From: JAHFTY01 sp964584785
Lineage (GTDB): Bacteria > Acidobacteriota > Terriglobia > 20CM-2-55-15
Assembly: GCA_964584785.1 (NCBI GenBank)
Contig: CAZPBY010000025.1
Span: forward strand, 23,715 to 87,714
Direction: 5' to 3'
Length of the DNA: 64,000 nt
Positions 44,798 through 54,363 of the stretch are shown piece after piece; positions within the stretch are counted from its first letter, which is position 1; every line of letters begins with the position of its first letter. A model generated the notes under the pieces. The model made no database searches. It had not been told where the DNA came from and was given only the letters and a program-made list of their open reading frames with translations. Position numbers and translations under genes: made by a program.

Positions 44798-44862
44798 AGC
44801 CCATCTTTAGGGATTAGCTAATCGGACGGGTTGGAATTTTAGGGCTAGGAACGATCAGACTT

Positions 44863-44899
44863 TGCAATGGGCCAGGGGTTCCCGTCCTGGCCCATTGCA
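44863..44899. terminator. Hairpin between convergent genes
   Basis: Perfect 14-bp stem TGCAATGGGCCAGG/CCTGGCCCATTGCA with a 9-nt loop. On the plus strand it is followed by GTTTT, so it probably ends the glycosyltransferase transcript. On the minus strand it lies 4 bases after the giant gene's stop. Confidence 0.75.
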
Positions 44900-44902
44900 G
44901 TT

Positions 44903-47900
44903 TTACTGAATCTGAATCAGGCTGCCCGCTTCGAGAGCCTTCAGTACCGTCGTCGGGACTGGAATGTAGTTCCAATCCCACGCACTCGAATACCAGAGAC
45001 CTCCACCAACAGACTGACTCTTCTGGATAGTGATCGAAGCTCGGTTGGGTTGCCCCACACCGGCAGGAGTCAGGACGATCTGAAGCATATTGCCTGAATC
45101 CAGACCGGCACCGTTCGTCAGATCCTTGACCGTGACCTTGCTGCTGAACGACACAGCCGTAGTTTGTAGCGCCGTGCCATTAACCTGCGTTACGAGCTTC
45201 ATCTCCGTAATCGCATTGCTGATGATTTGATACTTGTGCGGCGTATCGTACAGACCGCTTCCGTCAGGCTTGTTCCTGCTGAAAATGGTCACGACGACCT
45301 TACCCTGTGGGTTCGTGCCGCTCTTGTTGTATGTGACGGACGTTGACAATTCTGCCGGGTCGTCAGTTATGCCTGCTCCGTTAGCCAGGAAGCCGCTCGA
45401 TTCCGGTGAGGCATCCTTCGCACGGTTGCTGATCTTGCCGGCGCCAATCATGGAATTGGTCACACCGGGCTTCGCTATGGTGATCAGATTGTCGTAGATC
45501 GGGTTGTTCGAATTATAGTTCCCGCCGACGATCACGCCGATGTCGAGCGTGGTGGCCGTGGTCGTCTTGCCGATGTCATATTGCGACAACGCTGAGACCG
45601 TACCGACATCTCGGACGTCCGGTGAAATCCGGCCGACCTTCAGGTTTTGAGCATTCGGAATCGGCTTACCGGTACCGCGATCGATGAACGTCACGAGTGC
45701 TGTCGTGATGTCGCCGCCGCAGCTGAGGTCCTTGATCGTCGCGCTCAGAGCCAATGACGCTGTACTGCTTGACGAGCTCGTGGTCCAGAAGAACATCGAA
45801 CCCGTGTAGAGGCCGGCGCCCGGGATCTTTCCATCCGGGCCCACAGCACCGCAGGCATTGATCGTGAAGGTTAGCGCTCCCGTGCTGCCGTTGTGGTTGG
45901 AGTCGCCCGTGTACGTTCCGGTCGCCGTGTAGGTGCCGGCATCGATGGGCGGCGTTGTGGAGTTGTAACCGTTCGTACCGGTGTAGTTCACCGTCACGAC
46001 TGCCGGATCCTCCAACGTTCCCGAACTCGTGCCCGCTACCGCCGAAGTGACGCCGTGCGGATGGGAGTCGTAGTTGACGAACCCTGGAGCTGTCAGAGTC
46101 ACGAACGAGGGCGCCTTCATGATGTTGAAGTTTCCTCCCCCATTCGTGAGGGTGTAGTTGTCAAACGACGTTGAACCGGTCGGCGTCAACGCCGTATCGA
46201 TGTGGTACGTGCTCACGAATTCTCCAGCGTTCCGGCTGTAGGCCGCGCTCGCACCTTCACCCGTAACGAAGCCGCTTCCCGCGCCATTCGTCAGTGGAGC
46301 TGGATCCGGATCCATGTAGATCTTCGATTTGTTATTCGTGCCCCACGACGCAGGACGCTTGGTGATGTCCGCTGCCGTGTTACCGACCGACGTGAGCGAG
46401 TAGTTGACCGCGCTGGCACCGCCAAGCGTGAATCCGGATCCGGTCACGTTCTTGCCGTTGCCGACGTTCTTGTCGTCAAACGAAGCCGAACCCCCGGACA
46501 ACGTTACTGTGTCGCCGCTAAGCCCGCCATTCAACGACCGGGTCGCGATCGATGCCGAGGTATTGCCGTCGTACACCTTGTTGCCGGCCGTGAAGTTGCC
46601 CGTGACTCCAAGTGCGGTAATGTTGGCGGTTGTCGTCGCCACGGATGTCAATGTGTAGTTCGCAGCGTTGGCACCACCCAGTGTGAAGCCTGTTCCCGTT
46701 ACAGTCTTGCCGTTGCCGACATTCTTATCCGAGAACGTGGCGGAACCTCCAAGCAGTGTCACGCTGTCGCTACCGACCACGCCGCTGACCGATCGTGTAA
46801 GGATCGTCGCGGACGTGTTGCCGTCGTAGACCTTGTTATCGGCCGTGAAACTACCGGTGATTCCCAAACCGGTGATGTTTGCAGTGGTGGTCGATACGGA
46901 ATCCAGGATGTAGTTGCCCGCATCCGTTCCGGCCAGGCTGGCTCCGGACAACGTTACCGTCTTGCCATTGCCCACCGCAGGAGTATCGAAAGTCGCCGTA
47001 CCTCCGGTCAGGGTAGCGTTATCCGGGCCGATGACTCCGCTCAACGAACGGGTCAGAGCCGTCGCCGAAGTGTTGCCGTCGTACACCTTGTTGCTGGCTG
47101 TGAAGCTGCCGGTGATGTGTTTTGCCGTAATGTCGGCGGTCGTTGTTGCGACCGATATCAAGGAGTAGTTGCCGGCATCGGTACCGCTCAGTCCTGCACC
47201 GGACAAGGTGACCGTCTTGCCATTACCGACGTTCTTATCGGAGAACGACGCCGTGCCGCCGGTCAGGGTAACGTTATCGAGACCGAGGACTCCACCCAGC
47301 GAACGGGTTAGGACTGTCGCCGAAGTGTTGCCGTCGTACACCTTGCTGGCGGCCGTGAAGCTGCCGGTGACGCCCAGGGCGGTGATGCTGGCTGTTGTGG
47401 CCGACACGGAGTCCAGAATGTAGTTACCCGCATTCGCTCCGCTGAGGCTTGCGCCCGTCAGTGTGACCGGCTTGCCGCTACCCACATTCTTGTTGTTAAA
47501 CGCCGCGGTTCCGCCCGTCAAACTCACTACGTCTCCAGCGATCGTGCCCACCAGAGAACGGTTGGCTGCGGCCGCTGAGGTATTACCGTCGTATGGCTTG
47601 TCGCTCGACGTGAAGGTACCGGTGATGTGAATCGGCGTAATGTTCGCGGTCGTTGCCGACACTGAATCCAGAATGTAGTTGCCGGCGTCGGCTCCGCTGA
47701 GGCTTGCGCCGGTCAGCGTCACCGTTTTGCCGTTGCCCACATTCTTGTCGGCAAAAGCAGCCGTGCCGCCCGTCAGGCTCACGGCATCGCCGGCAATAGA
47801 GCCGACGACACTGCGATTGGCGGCGGCGGCGGAAGTGTTTCCATCATACGGCTTGTCGCTGGAAGTGAACGAGCCCGTGACGTGCAACGGGGTGATGTCC

Positions 47901-50900
47901 GCAGTGGTTGAAGCGACGGAATCGAGAATGTAATTGCCGGCACTCGTTCCGCTCAGGCTGGCACCTGCCAACGAAACTGCCTTGCCGGCGCCGACGTTCT
48001 TGTCGCTAAACGATGCCGTTCCACCCGACAAGCTGACCACGTCTCCAGCAATCGCGCCGACGAGCGAGCGATTCGCCGCCGAAGCCGACGTGTTGCCGTC
48101 ATAGGTCTTGTTGCTTGACGTGAACGTACCGCTGATGTGCAGCGGCGTGATATCCGCCGTCGTCGTCGCAACCGAGTCGAGGATGTAGTTGCCTGCATCC
48201 GCGCCGCTCAGCGTCGCTCCCGACAGTGTCACCGTTTTGCCGACGCCCACATTCTTATCGCTGAATGTCGCCGTGCCGCCCGTGAGGCTCACCGCATCGC
48301 CTGCGAACGCGCCTGTCACCGAACGATTGGCTGCGCTCGCCGAATTATTGCCGTCATAGGCCTTGCTGCTGGACGTGAACGAACCGGTGACGTGCAGCGC
48401 GGTGATGTTGGCAGTCGTCGTCCCAACGGAATCCAGAACGTAATTGCCCGCATCCGTACCGCTCAGGCTTGCACCTGACAACGTCACGGTCTTGCCGTTA
48501 CCGACATTCTTATCGCCGAATGTCGCCGTGCCACCCGACAGGCTTACCGAATCTCCGGCGATCGCTCCGACCAGCGATTGGTTTGAAGCCACTGCGGAGA
48601 TGTTTCCGTCGTACGGTTTGTTGCCGGCGGTGAATGTGCCCGAGATGTGCTTCGCCGTGATGTCCGCCAAAGCAGTTGACACGGAGTCCAGCACGTAGTT
48701 TCCGGAATCGGTGCCACTCAGGCTTGCGCCCGACAGTGACACCGTCTTGCCGGTTCCCACATTTTTGTCGCCGAAGCTTGCCGTTCCGCCCGTAAGGCTA
48801 ACCGTGTCTCCGCCGATCGCACCGGACAGAGAGCGGGTTCCCACGACCGCGGCAACGCCGCCGTCATAGACCTTGTTGTTGGCGGTAAAGCTTCCCGTGA
48901 TGTGCAGGGCCGTGATGTTCGCCGTCGTTGAGGCGACAGAGTCCAAAATGTAGTTACCCGCATCGGCACCGGAGAGAGATGCACCGGAGAGATTAACGGT
49001 CTTGCCGCTGCCGACGTTCTTGTTGGCGAACGCGGCTGTGCCGGCTGACAAGCTGACGTCGTCTCCGCCGAGCGCACCCACGAGAGAACGGCTCGCTGCC
49101 GTCGCTGACGTTCCACCATCGTAAACCTTATCGTTGGCGGTGAAAGCGCCGGTGATGTGCAGCGGCGTGATGTTCGCCGTCGCATTTCCGACCGAATCCA
49201 GGATGTAGTTACCGGAGTCCGTGCCGCTCAGGCTCGCGCCTGTCAACGTCACGGTCTTGCCGTTGCCGACTGCTTTGTCGCCGAATGCGGCCGTGCCGCC
49301 ACTAAGCGAGACCGTATCTCCGCCGATCGCTCCACTCAACGTCCGAGTAAGCACAGTCGCCGAAGTACCGCCGTCGTAGACCTTATTCGAGGCCGTGAAG
49401 TTACCTGTGATGTGCAGCGCGGTGATATCCGCCGTGGTGGTCGCCACGGAATCGAGGGCATAGTTGCCTGCATCGGCGCCGCTCAGGCTCGCGCCTGTCA
49501 ACGTCACCGTCTTTCCAGTCCCGACGTTCTTGTCACTGAAAGCGGCCGTTCCGCCGCCGAGCGACACAACGTCACCGCCGATGGTTCCATTCAAGGTTCG
49601 TGTCAGCACGGTTGCCGAACTGTTGCCGTCGTAAGTCTTGTTGGCAGCCGTGAAGTTGCCCGTAATGTGCAGCGCCGTGATGTTCGCGGTCGTCGTTGCA
49701 ACCGAATCCAGAATGTAGTTGCCGGCGGAGGCGCCAGTCAGCGACGCACCGGTCAGAGTCACGGTCTTGCCGTTGCCGACCGTTTTCGAAGCAAAAGATG
49801 CCGTGCCGCCATCCAGCGACGCCGTGTCGCCGGCGATGACTCCACTGAGGCTTCGCGTCAGCACAGTTGCATCCGTGTTTCCGTCGTACGGTTTATTGGC
49901 CGCGGTGAAACTGCCGGTGATGTGCTTCGGCGTAATATTCGCCGTGGTTGTCCAGCTTGATGCAGAACCCAGCGTGTAATTCCCTGCCGCGGTTCCGGTG
50001 AGAGTAAAGCCGGTAGCGGTCACGGTCTTGCCGTTGGCCACGCTACTATCACCGAATGTCGCAGTGCCGCCGGAAAGCGAAACGGAGTCACTGCCCACAA
50101 CGCCACTCAACGATCGAGTCGAAATTGTGGCGGACGTGTTGCCGTCGTAGGACTTGTTCGAGGCGGTGAAGCTGCCGGTGACAAGCAGCTTATCGATGAC
50201 CAGCGTGCCGTTCACAAACGTCGTGAAGTCGTAGTTGGTTGCGGCCAGGTTACCCTGAGTCGGCGTGATCGCGTAGGTTCCGGCATTGACGGCCGTCGCC
50301 GCGGATCCGCTGACACCGGCGTTACCGGAGAGAGCGCCGGAAGTCCGAAGATCGGCATCCGTCTCACCATTGACGAATCCGGTGATCGTGTACGTGAAGG
50401 GCGCGTACACGTTGCCGTCGTAGGTCTTGTTCTTGTTCTCCGCTGTCACGGTCAAATGGACCTTGGTCACGGTCAGTGTGTTTGAACGCGCTGCTGCCGT
50501 AAGCGTGCCGTCGCCCGCGAACGAGGCGCACACACCCTGAACTCCGGTGCAATCGCTCTGGGAGGCGGAAGAACCATAGGACGCGGCGTTGATTCCCGCC
50601 AGTGAGCTTGGAGCGCTCAGAGTCGCGACGCCGCTGCTGTTGGTCATAGCACTGCCGGCCGCGACACCATTGAGATAGAAGTTGATCTGTTTGTTGACGA
50701 CGCTGATGCTGCTGTTCGACAGAGTAGCCGTCAGGTTTGTCGTCGTGCTTCCGGCATACGGACCGGTTGCAGCACCGACCGAAAGACCGGGAACGCTAGC
50801 CTGGACGTCCTGATTGTATGTCGCGCCATTAGGCAGGTTCTTGGTGTCGCCGTTGTAGCAACCCCAAACCGGTTTGGTACCTGCGCTGGCCCAAGAATAG

Positions 50901-52237
50901 TTGATCGTCGCAATGCCCTGATTGTTCAGAGTGCCCGACCCAAGAAGCGTTGAATTGCTGCTGGTAATCGAACCGCAGTTCGTCTGTGATGTTTCCCAGA
51001 AGTCGACAGTGCCGGTCGGTGCTCCCTGCTGGCCCACCACTGTCGCGCTAACTGCAACGGACTGGTTGACTCCGGACGGGTTGGGATTGCCGCTTACTGT
51101 GATCGTGTCCGGCGTTTGGGTGATGATGACCGCGCCGTTCAATCCGACGTTCTTGACAGCATCGCCCGCGACGCCTGCGTAAAACTTTCCCGAACCACCG
51201 GAAAAGTTCGCGGCGCCGTTGCCTACGCCGTAGACGTTCGTCGTTCCCAAGGCGGTATGGCCGGCATACAAGAGCACGGCCGTTGTGCCGGAAGCTGTGA
51301 ACGTCAACCGCACCGTCTTTTTGACGCCGCTTCCCGTGTCGATGCAATACTTCCCGGACGTACCCGTACCGCAAGCGACATAGTTGGTGTTGTCCGACGT
51401 GTTCTGCGTCACGAACGTTACCGTTCCGGCGTTGGCTCCGTAGATCTGCAGAACCTGTCCGCTGGACTGCGCTTTGTACGCGTCCTTGTCTGTTGTTCCG
51501 GAGGGCAGTGCGTAGGTTCCCGTGATGTCGTCCGCCGGGAAAGCGACCTGAGCGACCGCTCCGGGACAGGTGATGCCGTTGCATGGATTCGTCAGCTGAC
51601 CGTTGGAAGACTGCGTCGGCATTGTTGTAAACCAATCGCTGAAGTAGTTGCCTCCGGTGGCTGTGTCCTTGTAGTCCAACTTCAGCGTGATGTCCACCGT
51701 CTGACCGGCAGTCAGTCCGCTAGCCCTCATACGCAACGGAACAACGTCGTTCTCTCCGAAAACCGACTTGACGGCGTTCAGAGTTCCACCCCAGTTGTTC
51801 TGGATATTCTGGAATCCTTCGAGGATTGCGCCCGGCGGGTCGACGACTTTGGTGGTCGCCAGCGATCCCATGTTGCCCGTGGCGCGGATGCCGTAGATGC
51901 CGGGCTTGGAATCTTCAGGAAACCTGAAGCCATCGTCAAAATGGCCGTTGGAATCCGCCAAAACCGGATGCGTGTCGAGGAGCACTCTGTTGGGATTCGT
52001 GAGATTCCCATAGTAGTACTCCATCTGAACGACTTCCCCCGGATGGAAGCCGGTTCCGGTTAAACTCAGCCATTCTCCAGGCGAGTACAGCTTATCCTCG
52101 GCGGAGATCGTCGGCGTAGACTGCGGCTCCATAACAGCGAGGGCCGTCAACAGCCGGGCGGGCCCGCCGTAGCTGACTAAGCCGCACAACAACAGTGCGG
52201 CCACAATCCAAAGTATCTTCATCCTTGATGCAAACAT
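44903..52237 (-). CDS. Giant secreted protein with fifteen YDG repeats
   Basis: The protein has 2444 residues. A strong AGGGAGG site lies before the ATG at 52237, and a signal peptide follows (ILWIVAALLLCGLVSYGG). The first ~550 residues include Ig-like, bacterial-adhesin-type strands. An MBG-type domain (NKTYDGNVYAPFTYTITGF) is followed by fifteen ~85-residue units containing NK-YDG and GGTA-F-DKNVGNGKTVTL, each ending in NYILDSVATTTANIT. MBG-like, Ig-like and unique domains complete the C-terminus. The repeats match the YDG/MBG families found in long surface adhesins. No LPXTG, PEP-CTERM or type IX signal is seen at the C-terminus, so how it is held at the surface is unclear. Confidence 0.9.
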   Translation of the reverse strand: MFASRMKILWIVAALLLCGLVSYGGPARLLTALAVMEPQSTPTISAEDKLYSPGEWLSLTGTGFHPGEVVQMEYYYGNLTNPNRVLLDTHPVLADSNGHFDDGFRFPEDSKPGIYGIRATGNMGSLATTKVVDPPGAILEGFQNIQNNWGGTLNAVKSVFGENDVVPLRMRASGLTAGQTVDITLKLDYKDTATGGNYFSDWFTTMPTQSSNGQLTNPCNGITCPGAVAQVAFPADDITGTYALPSGTTDKDAYKAQSSGQVLQIYGANAGTVTFVTQNTSDNTNYVACGTGTSGKYCIDTGSGVKKTVRLTFTASGTTAVLLYAGHTALGTTNVYGVGNGAANFSGGSGKFYAGVAGDAVKNVGLNGAVIITQTPDTITVSGNPNPSGVNQSVAVSATVVGQQGAPTGTVDFWETSQTNCGSITSSNSTLLGSGTLNNQGIATINYSWASAGTKPVWGCYNGDTKNLPNGATYNQDVQASVPGLSVGAATGPYAGSTTTNLTATLSNSSISVVNKQINFYLNGVAAGSAMTNSSGVATLSAPSSLAGINAASYGSSASQSDCTGVQGVCASFAGDGTLTAAARSNTLTVTKVHLTVTAENKNKTYDGNVYAPFTYTITGFVNGETDADLRTSGALSGNAGVSGSAATAVNAGTYAITPTQGNLAATNYDFTTFVNGTLVIDKLLVTGSFTASNKSYDGNTSATISTRSLSGVVGSDSVSLSGGTATFGDSSVANGKTVTATGFTLTGTAAGNYTLGSASSWTTTANITPKHITGSFTAANKPYDGNTDATVLTRSLSGVIAGDTASLDGGTASFASKTVGNGKTVTLTGASLTGASAGNYILDSVATTTANITALHITGNFTAANKTYDGNSSATVLTRTLNGTIGGDVVSLGGGTAAFSDKNVGTGKTVTLTGASLSGADAGNYALDSVATTTADITALHITGNFTASNKVYDGGTSATVLTRTLSGAIGGDTVSLSGGTAAFGDKAVGNGKTVTLTGASLSGTDSGNYILDSVGNATANITPLHITGAFTANDKVYDGGTSATAASRSLVGALGGDDVSLSAGTAAFANKNVGSGKTVNLSGASLSGADAGNYILDSVASTTANITALHITGSFTANNKVYDGGVAAVVGTRSLSGAIGGDTVSLTGGTASFGDKNVGTGKTVSLSGASLSGTDSGNYVLDSVSTALADITAKHISGTFTAGNKPYDGNISAVASNQSLVGAIAGDSVSLSGGTATFGDKNVGNGKTVTLSGASLSGTDAGNYVLDSVGTTTANITALHVTGSFTSSSKAYDGNNSASAANRSVTGAFAGDAVSLTGGTATFSDKNVGVGKTVTLSGATLSGADAGNYILDSVATTTADITPLHISGTFTSSNKTYDGNTSASAANRSLVGAIAGDVVSLSGGTASFSDKNVGAGKAVSLAGASLSGTSAGNYILDSVASTTADITPLHVTGSFTSSDKPYDGNTSAAAANRSVVGSIAGDAVSLTGGTAAFADKNVGNGKTVTLTGASLSGADAGNYILDSVSATTANITPIHITGTFTSSDKPYDGNTSAAAANRSLVGTIAGDVVSLTGGTAAFNNKNVGSGKPVTLTGASLSGANAGNYILDSVSATTASITALGVTGSFTAASKVYDGNTSATVLTRSLGGVLGLDNVTLTGGTASFSDKNVGNGKTVTLSGAGLSGTDAGNYSLISVATTTADITAKHITGSFTASNKVYDGNTSATALTRSLSGVIGPDNATLTGGTATFDTPAVGNGKTVTLSGASLAGTDAGNYILDSVSTTTANITGLGITGSFTADNKVYDGNTSATILTRSVSGVVGSDSVTLLGGSATFSDKNVGNGKTVTGTGFTLGGANAANYTLTSVATTTANITALGVTGNFTAGNKVYDGNTSASIATRSLNGGLSGDTVTLSGGSASFDDKNVGNGKNVTGSGFTLGGASAVNYSLTSVGNTAADITKRPASWGTNNKSKIYMDPDPAPLTNGAGSGFVTGEGASAAYSRNAGEFVSTYHIDTALTPTGSTSFDNYTLTNGGGNFNIMKAPSFVTLTAPGFVNYDSHPHGVTSAVAGTSSGTLEDPAVVTVNYTGTNGYNSTTPPIDAGTYTATGTYTGDSNHNGSTGALTFTINACGAVGPDGKIPGAGLYTGSMFFWTTSSSSSTASLALSATIKDLSCGGDITTALVTFIDRGTGKPIPNAQNLKVGRISPDVRDVGTVSALSQYDIGKTTTATTLDIGVIVGGNYNSNNPIYDNLITIAKPGVTNSMIGAGKISNRAKDASPESSGFLANGAGITDDPAELSTSVTYNKSGTNPQGKVVVTIFSRNKPDGSGLYDTPHKYQIISNAITEMKLVTQVNGTALQTTAVSFSSKVTVKDLTNGAGLDSGNMLQIVLTPAGVGQPNRASITIQKSQSVGGGLWYSSAWDWNYIPVPTTVLKALEAGSLIQIQ
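46355..50185 (-). repeat. Tandem array of fifteen 255-261 bp repeats encoding YDG units
   Basis: Counting from 50185 on the minus strand, the first unit is 261 bp and the other fourteen are each exactly 255 bp (85 codons). No indels separate them; differences are mostly synonymous or conservative. The central units (ending ILDSVATTTANIT) are closest to each other, while units 1, 14 and 15 are the most divergent, as expected when inner copies are exchanged by recombination. Confidence 0.95.
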
Positions 52238-52300
52238 GGCATCCTCCCTGTCAGACTCTCTTGATATTTATAGATTTCGTGATGACAAATCGCGGTAGGT

Positions 52301-52397
52301 CCCATCGCGTTGGGTTTTTGCGTGAACGACTCGGACAACGTTGCAGCCTCCATGCTTCAGGTTCGCGCCGGCAAATCTTGCTGGTTAACGCGATGGG
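52301..52397. other. 97-nt element bounded by a perfect 11-bp inverted repeat (possible structured RNA)
   Basis: CCCATCGCGTT (52301-52311) and AACGCGATGGG (52387-52397) close a segment with further short internal pairings, such as CCAGCAA/TTGCCGG with one mismatch on the minus strand. It lies 64 bases upstream of the giant YDG gene and 4 bases after the end of a small ORF. The sequence does not match a riboswitch class that I can recall. It could be an attenuator, a riboswitch-like leader or a binding site. Confidence 0.45.
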
Positions 52398-52400
52398 TTA

Positions 52401-52529
52401 TTACAATCGTGCTTCGGTGGCTTTGTAGAGCGCCATATGGCAGCACGCAGCGAAAACAACAATGTGAAAGTAGGAGGTGAGTCCTGGATCGTTCGTCGAG
52501 AAGAAGAACGCGGTTAGGATTTCTCTCAT
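52401..52529 (-). CDS. Possible 42-aa leader or small membrane peptide
   Basis: The ATG at 52529 has a near-perfect AGGAGG site with four bases between it and the start. The peptide begins MREILTAFFFSTNDPGL and contains a hydrophobic stretch (FHIVVFAACCHMALY). It stops just before the 97-nt inverted-repeat element upstream of the giant gene. The size and position suit a leader peptide, but chance is not excluded and I recognise no family. Confidence 0.4.
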   Translation of the reverse strand: MREILTAFFFSTNDPGLTSYFHIVVFAACCHMALYKATEARL

Positions 52530-52550
52530 CTAGCCTCCTGCTACTTTTTC

Positions 52551-52569
52551 ACCGGGACTCCTACCCGGT
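52551..52569. repeat. Small hairpin upstream of the 42-aa ORF
   Basis: Stem ACCGGG/CCCGGT, loop of 7. On the minus strand it is followed by GAAAAAG and then the ORF's ribosome site. Confidence 0.35.
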
Positions 52570-52631
52570 ATTAACACCGCGCATATTGAAACCCCTTTAT
52601 GTTCTGCGAACAATGGCCCGAAATGAGGGTA

Positions 52632-52655
52632 CCGATAGAACCGTGGTTCTATCGG
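52632..52655. promoter_or_regulatory. Perfect dyad upstream of the NDH-2/cNMP gene
   Basis: CCGATAGAACC/GGTTCTATCGG, 11-bp arms separated by only two bases, about 80 bases before the NDH-2 start codon. The short spacer suits a homodimeric regulator's operator better than a terminator. The rest of the 500-bp gap 52238-52737 holds only the elements listed here. Confidence 0.5.
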
Positions 52656-52737
52656 CACCCGGCAGTTTTCTCCAACGAATTGTTGGCTTTGACAGGCAGA
52701 AATGGAGTAACACTGCTTGCGCGCGGAGGAAATTCTG

Positions 52738-54354
52738 ATGAAGAAAATCCTGATCCTGGGCGGCGGTTTCGGAGGCGTGTACACCGCGATGAAGCTTGAA
52801 AAGATGCTGAGACCGGACGAAGCATCGATCACTCTGGTGAACCGCGAAAACTATTGGGTGTATCAGCCTCTGCTTCCCGAGGTTGTATCCGCCTCGATCG
52901 GATTGACGGACACCGTATCACCGATCCGCCGGCTTTGCCCGCGTACGAATCTCGTCATGCGCGAAGTCGAACAGATCGATCTCAAGAATCGTGTCGTCAG
53001 CGTCAGTCCTGGTTTCCGACCTCGACGCACGGAACTGGCTTACGACTATCTGGTGATCGCTCTCGGCAGCGTCACGAACTTCAGCGGTATGCCCGGCATG
53101 CTCGAACATGCGTTGCCTTTCAAGACGCTTTCCGACGCGATCGTTTTACGCAATCACGTCATTCACGCTCTCGAGGAAGCGGATTTCGAACGCGACACCG
53201 AGTTGCGCAGAAAGCTTCTGACGTTCGTTGTGGCCGGCGGCGGTTTTTCGGGAGTCGAGGTCATCGCCGAGCTGAATGACTTCGTTCGTGGCGTGGCGCG
53301 AAACTATCCGCGGATTCCGCGTGAAGAACTTCGATGCGTCCTCGTGCATTCCGGTCCGCGAATTCTGCCGGAGATGGTCGAGGGACTCGCGCTGTTCGCA
53401 CAGAAACGCCTGGAACAGCGCGGCGTACAGATCATCCTGAACGACCGCCTGATCGCGGCGACTTCGGAGAAAGCGGTCCTTAAGGCGGCCGGCGATATCC
53501 CCACAAAGACGATCGTTTCGACGGTACCGTCGGCGCTGCCGCCCGTCCTGACGGCACTCGATTGCGCAAAAGAGAAGGGACGGCTTCAGGCAAACCTTCA
53601 ACTCGAGCTTGCGGGATACGAAAACCAGGTCTGGCTCATCGGCGACTGCGCATTGATCAAAACCGTCTCAGGCAACGTCGTTCCGCCGACCGCCCAGCAC
53701 GCGACACGCGAAGCGACAACCGTGGGCACGAACATCGCCGGCACGATTCGGGGCGGAATCAAGTCGCAGTTCGCGTTCGAGGGACTCGGCAAACTTGGAT
53801 CGCTGGGGCATCGCAGCGCCGTGGCCGAGATTTTTGGGATTCGCATCTCCGGCTTCCTCGCATGGTGGTTATGGCGGACGATCTACCTGATGAAGATGCC
53901 GGGATGGCATCGCAAACTTCAGATCGCGATCGATTGGACGATGGCCATTCTTTTTCCACCGGACCTCGTTCAGTTTCGAGTGGCTGAATCGTCCGGGATT
54001 GCGGAGCAGTACTTTGAACCAGGCGAGACGATCTTCAACGAAGGTGATATCGGCGACAATGTGTATGTCATCCGAGACGGCGAATGCATCGTTTGCCATC
54101 AGGTAGACGGAACCGAAGCGTCCGTCGCCGTGTTGAAGACCGGCGATTACTTCGGCGAGATGGCTGTCTTATCCGATGTCAGCCGCAGCGCAACCGTCAA
54201 AGCGAAGACCGCGACACGCGTTCTCATGATTCCTAAGAACGATTTCAACATGATCCGCTCGAACGTGCCGGCCTTTGGCGCGGTTTTCTCGGAACTGGCT
54301 CAAGCGCGGTCACGGAAGGTAGCGGGGCAGTTTGAAAAGCCAGGTCTGCCTTGA
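52738..54354 (+). CDS. Type II NADH dehydrogenase-like flavoprotein fused to a cyclic-nucleotide-binding domain
   Basis: The protein has 538 residues. The ATG at 52738 follows GGAGGAAA. The N-terminal FAD motif ILGGGFGGVYTAMKLEK and the NAD(P)H motif FVVAGGGFSGVEVIAEL are clear, as is the C-terminal FAD region LIGDCALI. Next comes an amphipathic membrane-associating segment (FLAWWLWRTIYLMKMPGWHR), as in NDH-2. Residues about 420-530 are a CAP_ED domain (YFEPGETIFNEGDIGDNVYV ... GDYFGEMAVLSDVSRSATV). NDH-2 passes electrons from NADH to quinone without pumping protons; the extra domain suggests its activity or location responds to cAMP or cGMP, which is inference. Confidence 0.93.
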   Translation: MKKILILGGGFGGVYTAMKLEKMLRPDEASITLVNRENYWVYQPLLPEVVSASIGLTDTVSPIRRLCPRTNLVMREVEQIDLKNRVVSVSPGFRPRRTELAYDYLVIALGSVTNFSGMPGMLEHALPFKTLSDAIVLRNHVIHALEEADFERDTELRRKLLTFVVAGGGFSGVEVIAELNDFVRGVARNYPRIPREELRCVLVHSGPRILPEMVEGLALFAQKRLEQRGVQIILNDRLIAATSEKAVLKAAGDIPTKTIVSTVPSALPPVLTALDCAKEKGRLQANLQLELAGYENQVWLIGDCALIKTVSGNVVPPTAQHATREATTVGTNIAGTIRGGIKSQFAFEGLGKLGSLGHRSAVAEIFGIRISGFLAWWLWRTIYLMKMPGWHRKLQIAIDWTMAILFPPDLVQFRVAESSGIAEQYFEPGETIFNEGDIGDNVYVIRDGECIVCHQVDGTEASVAVLKTGDYFGEMAVLSDVSRSATVKAKTATRVLMIPKNDFNMIRSNVPAFGAVFSELAQARSRKVAGQFEKPGLP

Positions 54355-54363
54355 TCCAGCACA

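Noticed and set aside
46404..49979. Long plus-strand open frames of exactly 255 bp spacing antisense to the YDG array
   Set aside because: They are the opposite-strand reading of the tandem repeat and keep its period. They lack ribosome sites and any family features.
52301..52397. c-di-GMP (GEMM) or other known riboswitch
   Set aside because: I compared it mentally with the conserved GEMM-I core and did not find the required segments; it is reported only as an unassigned structure.
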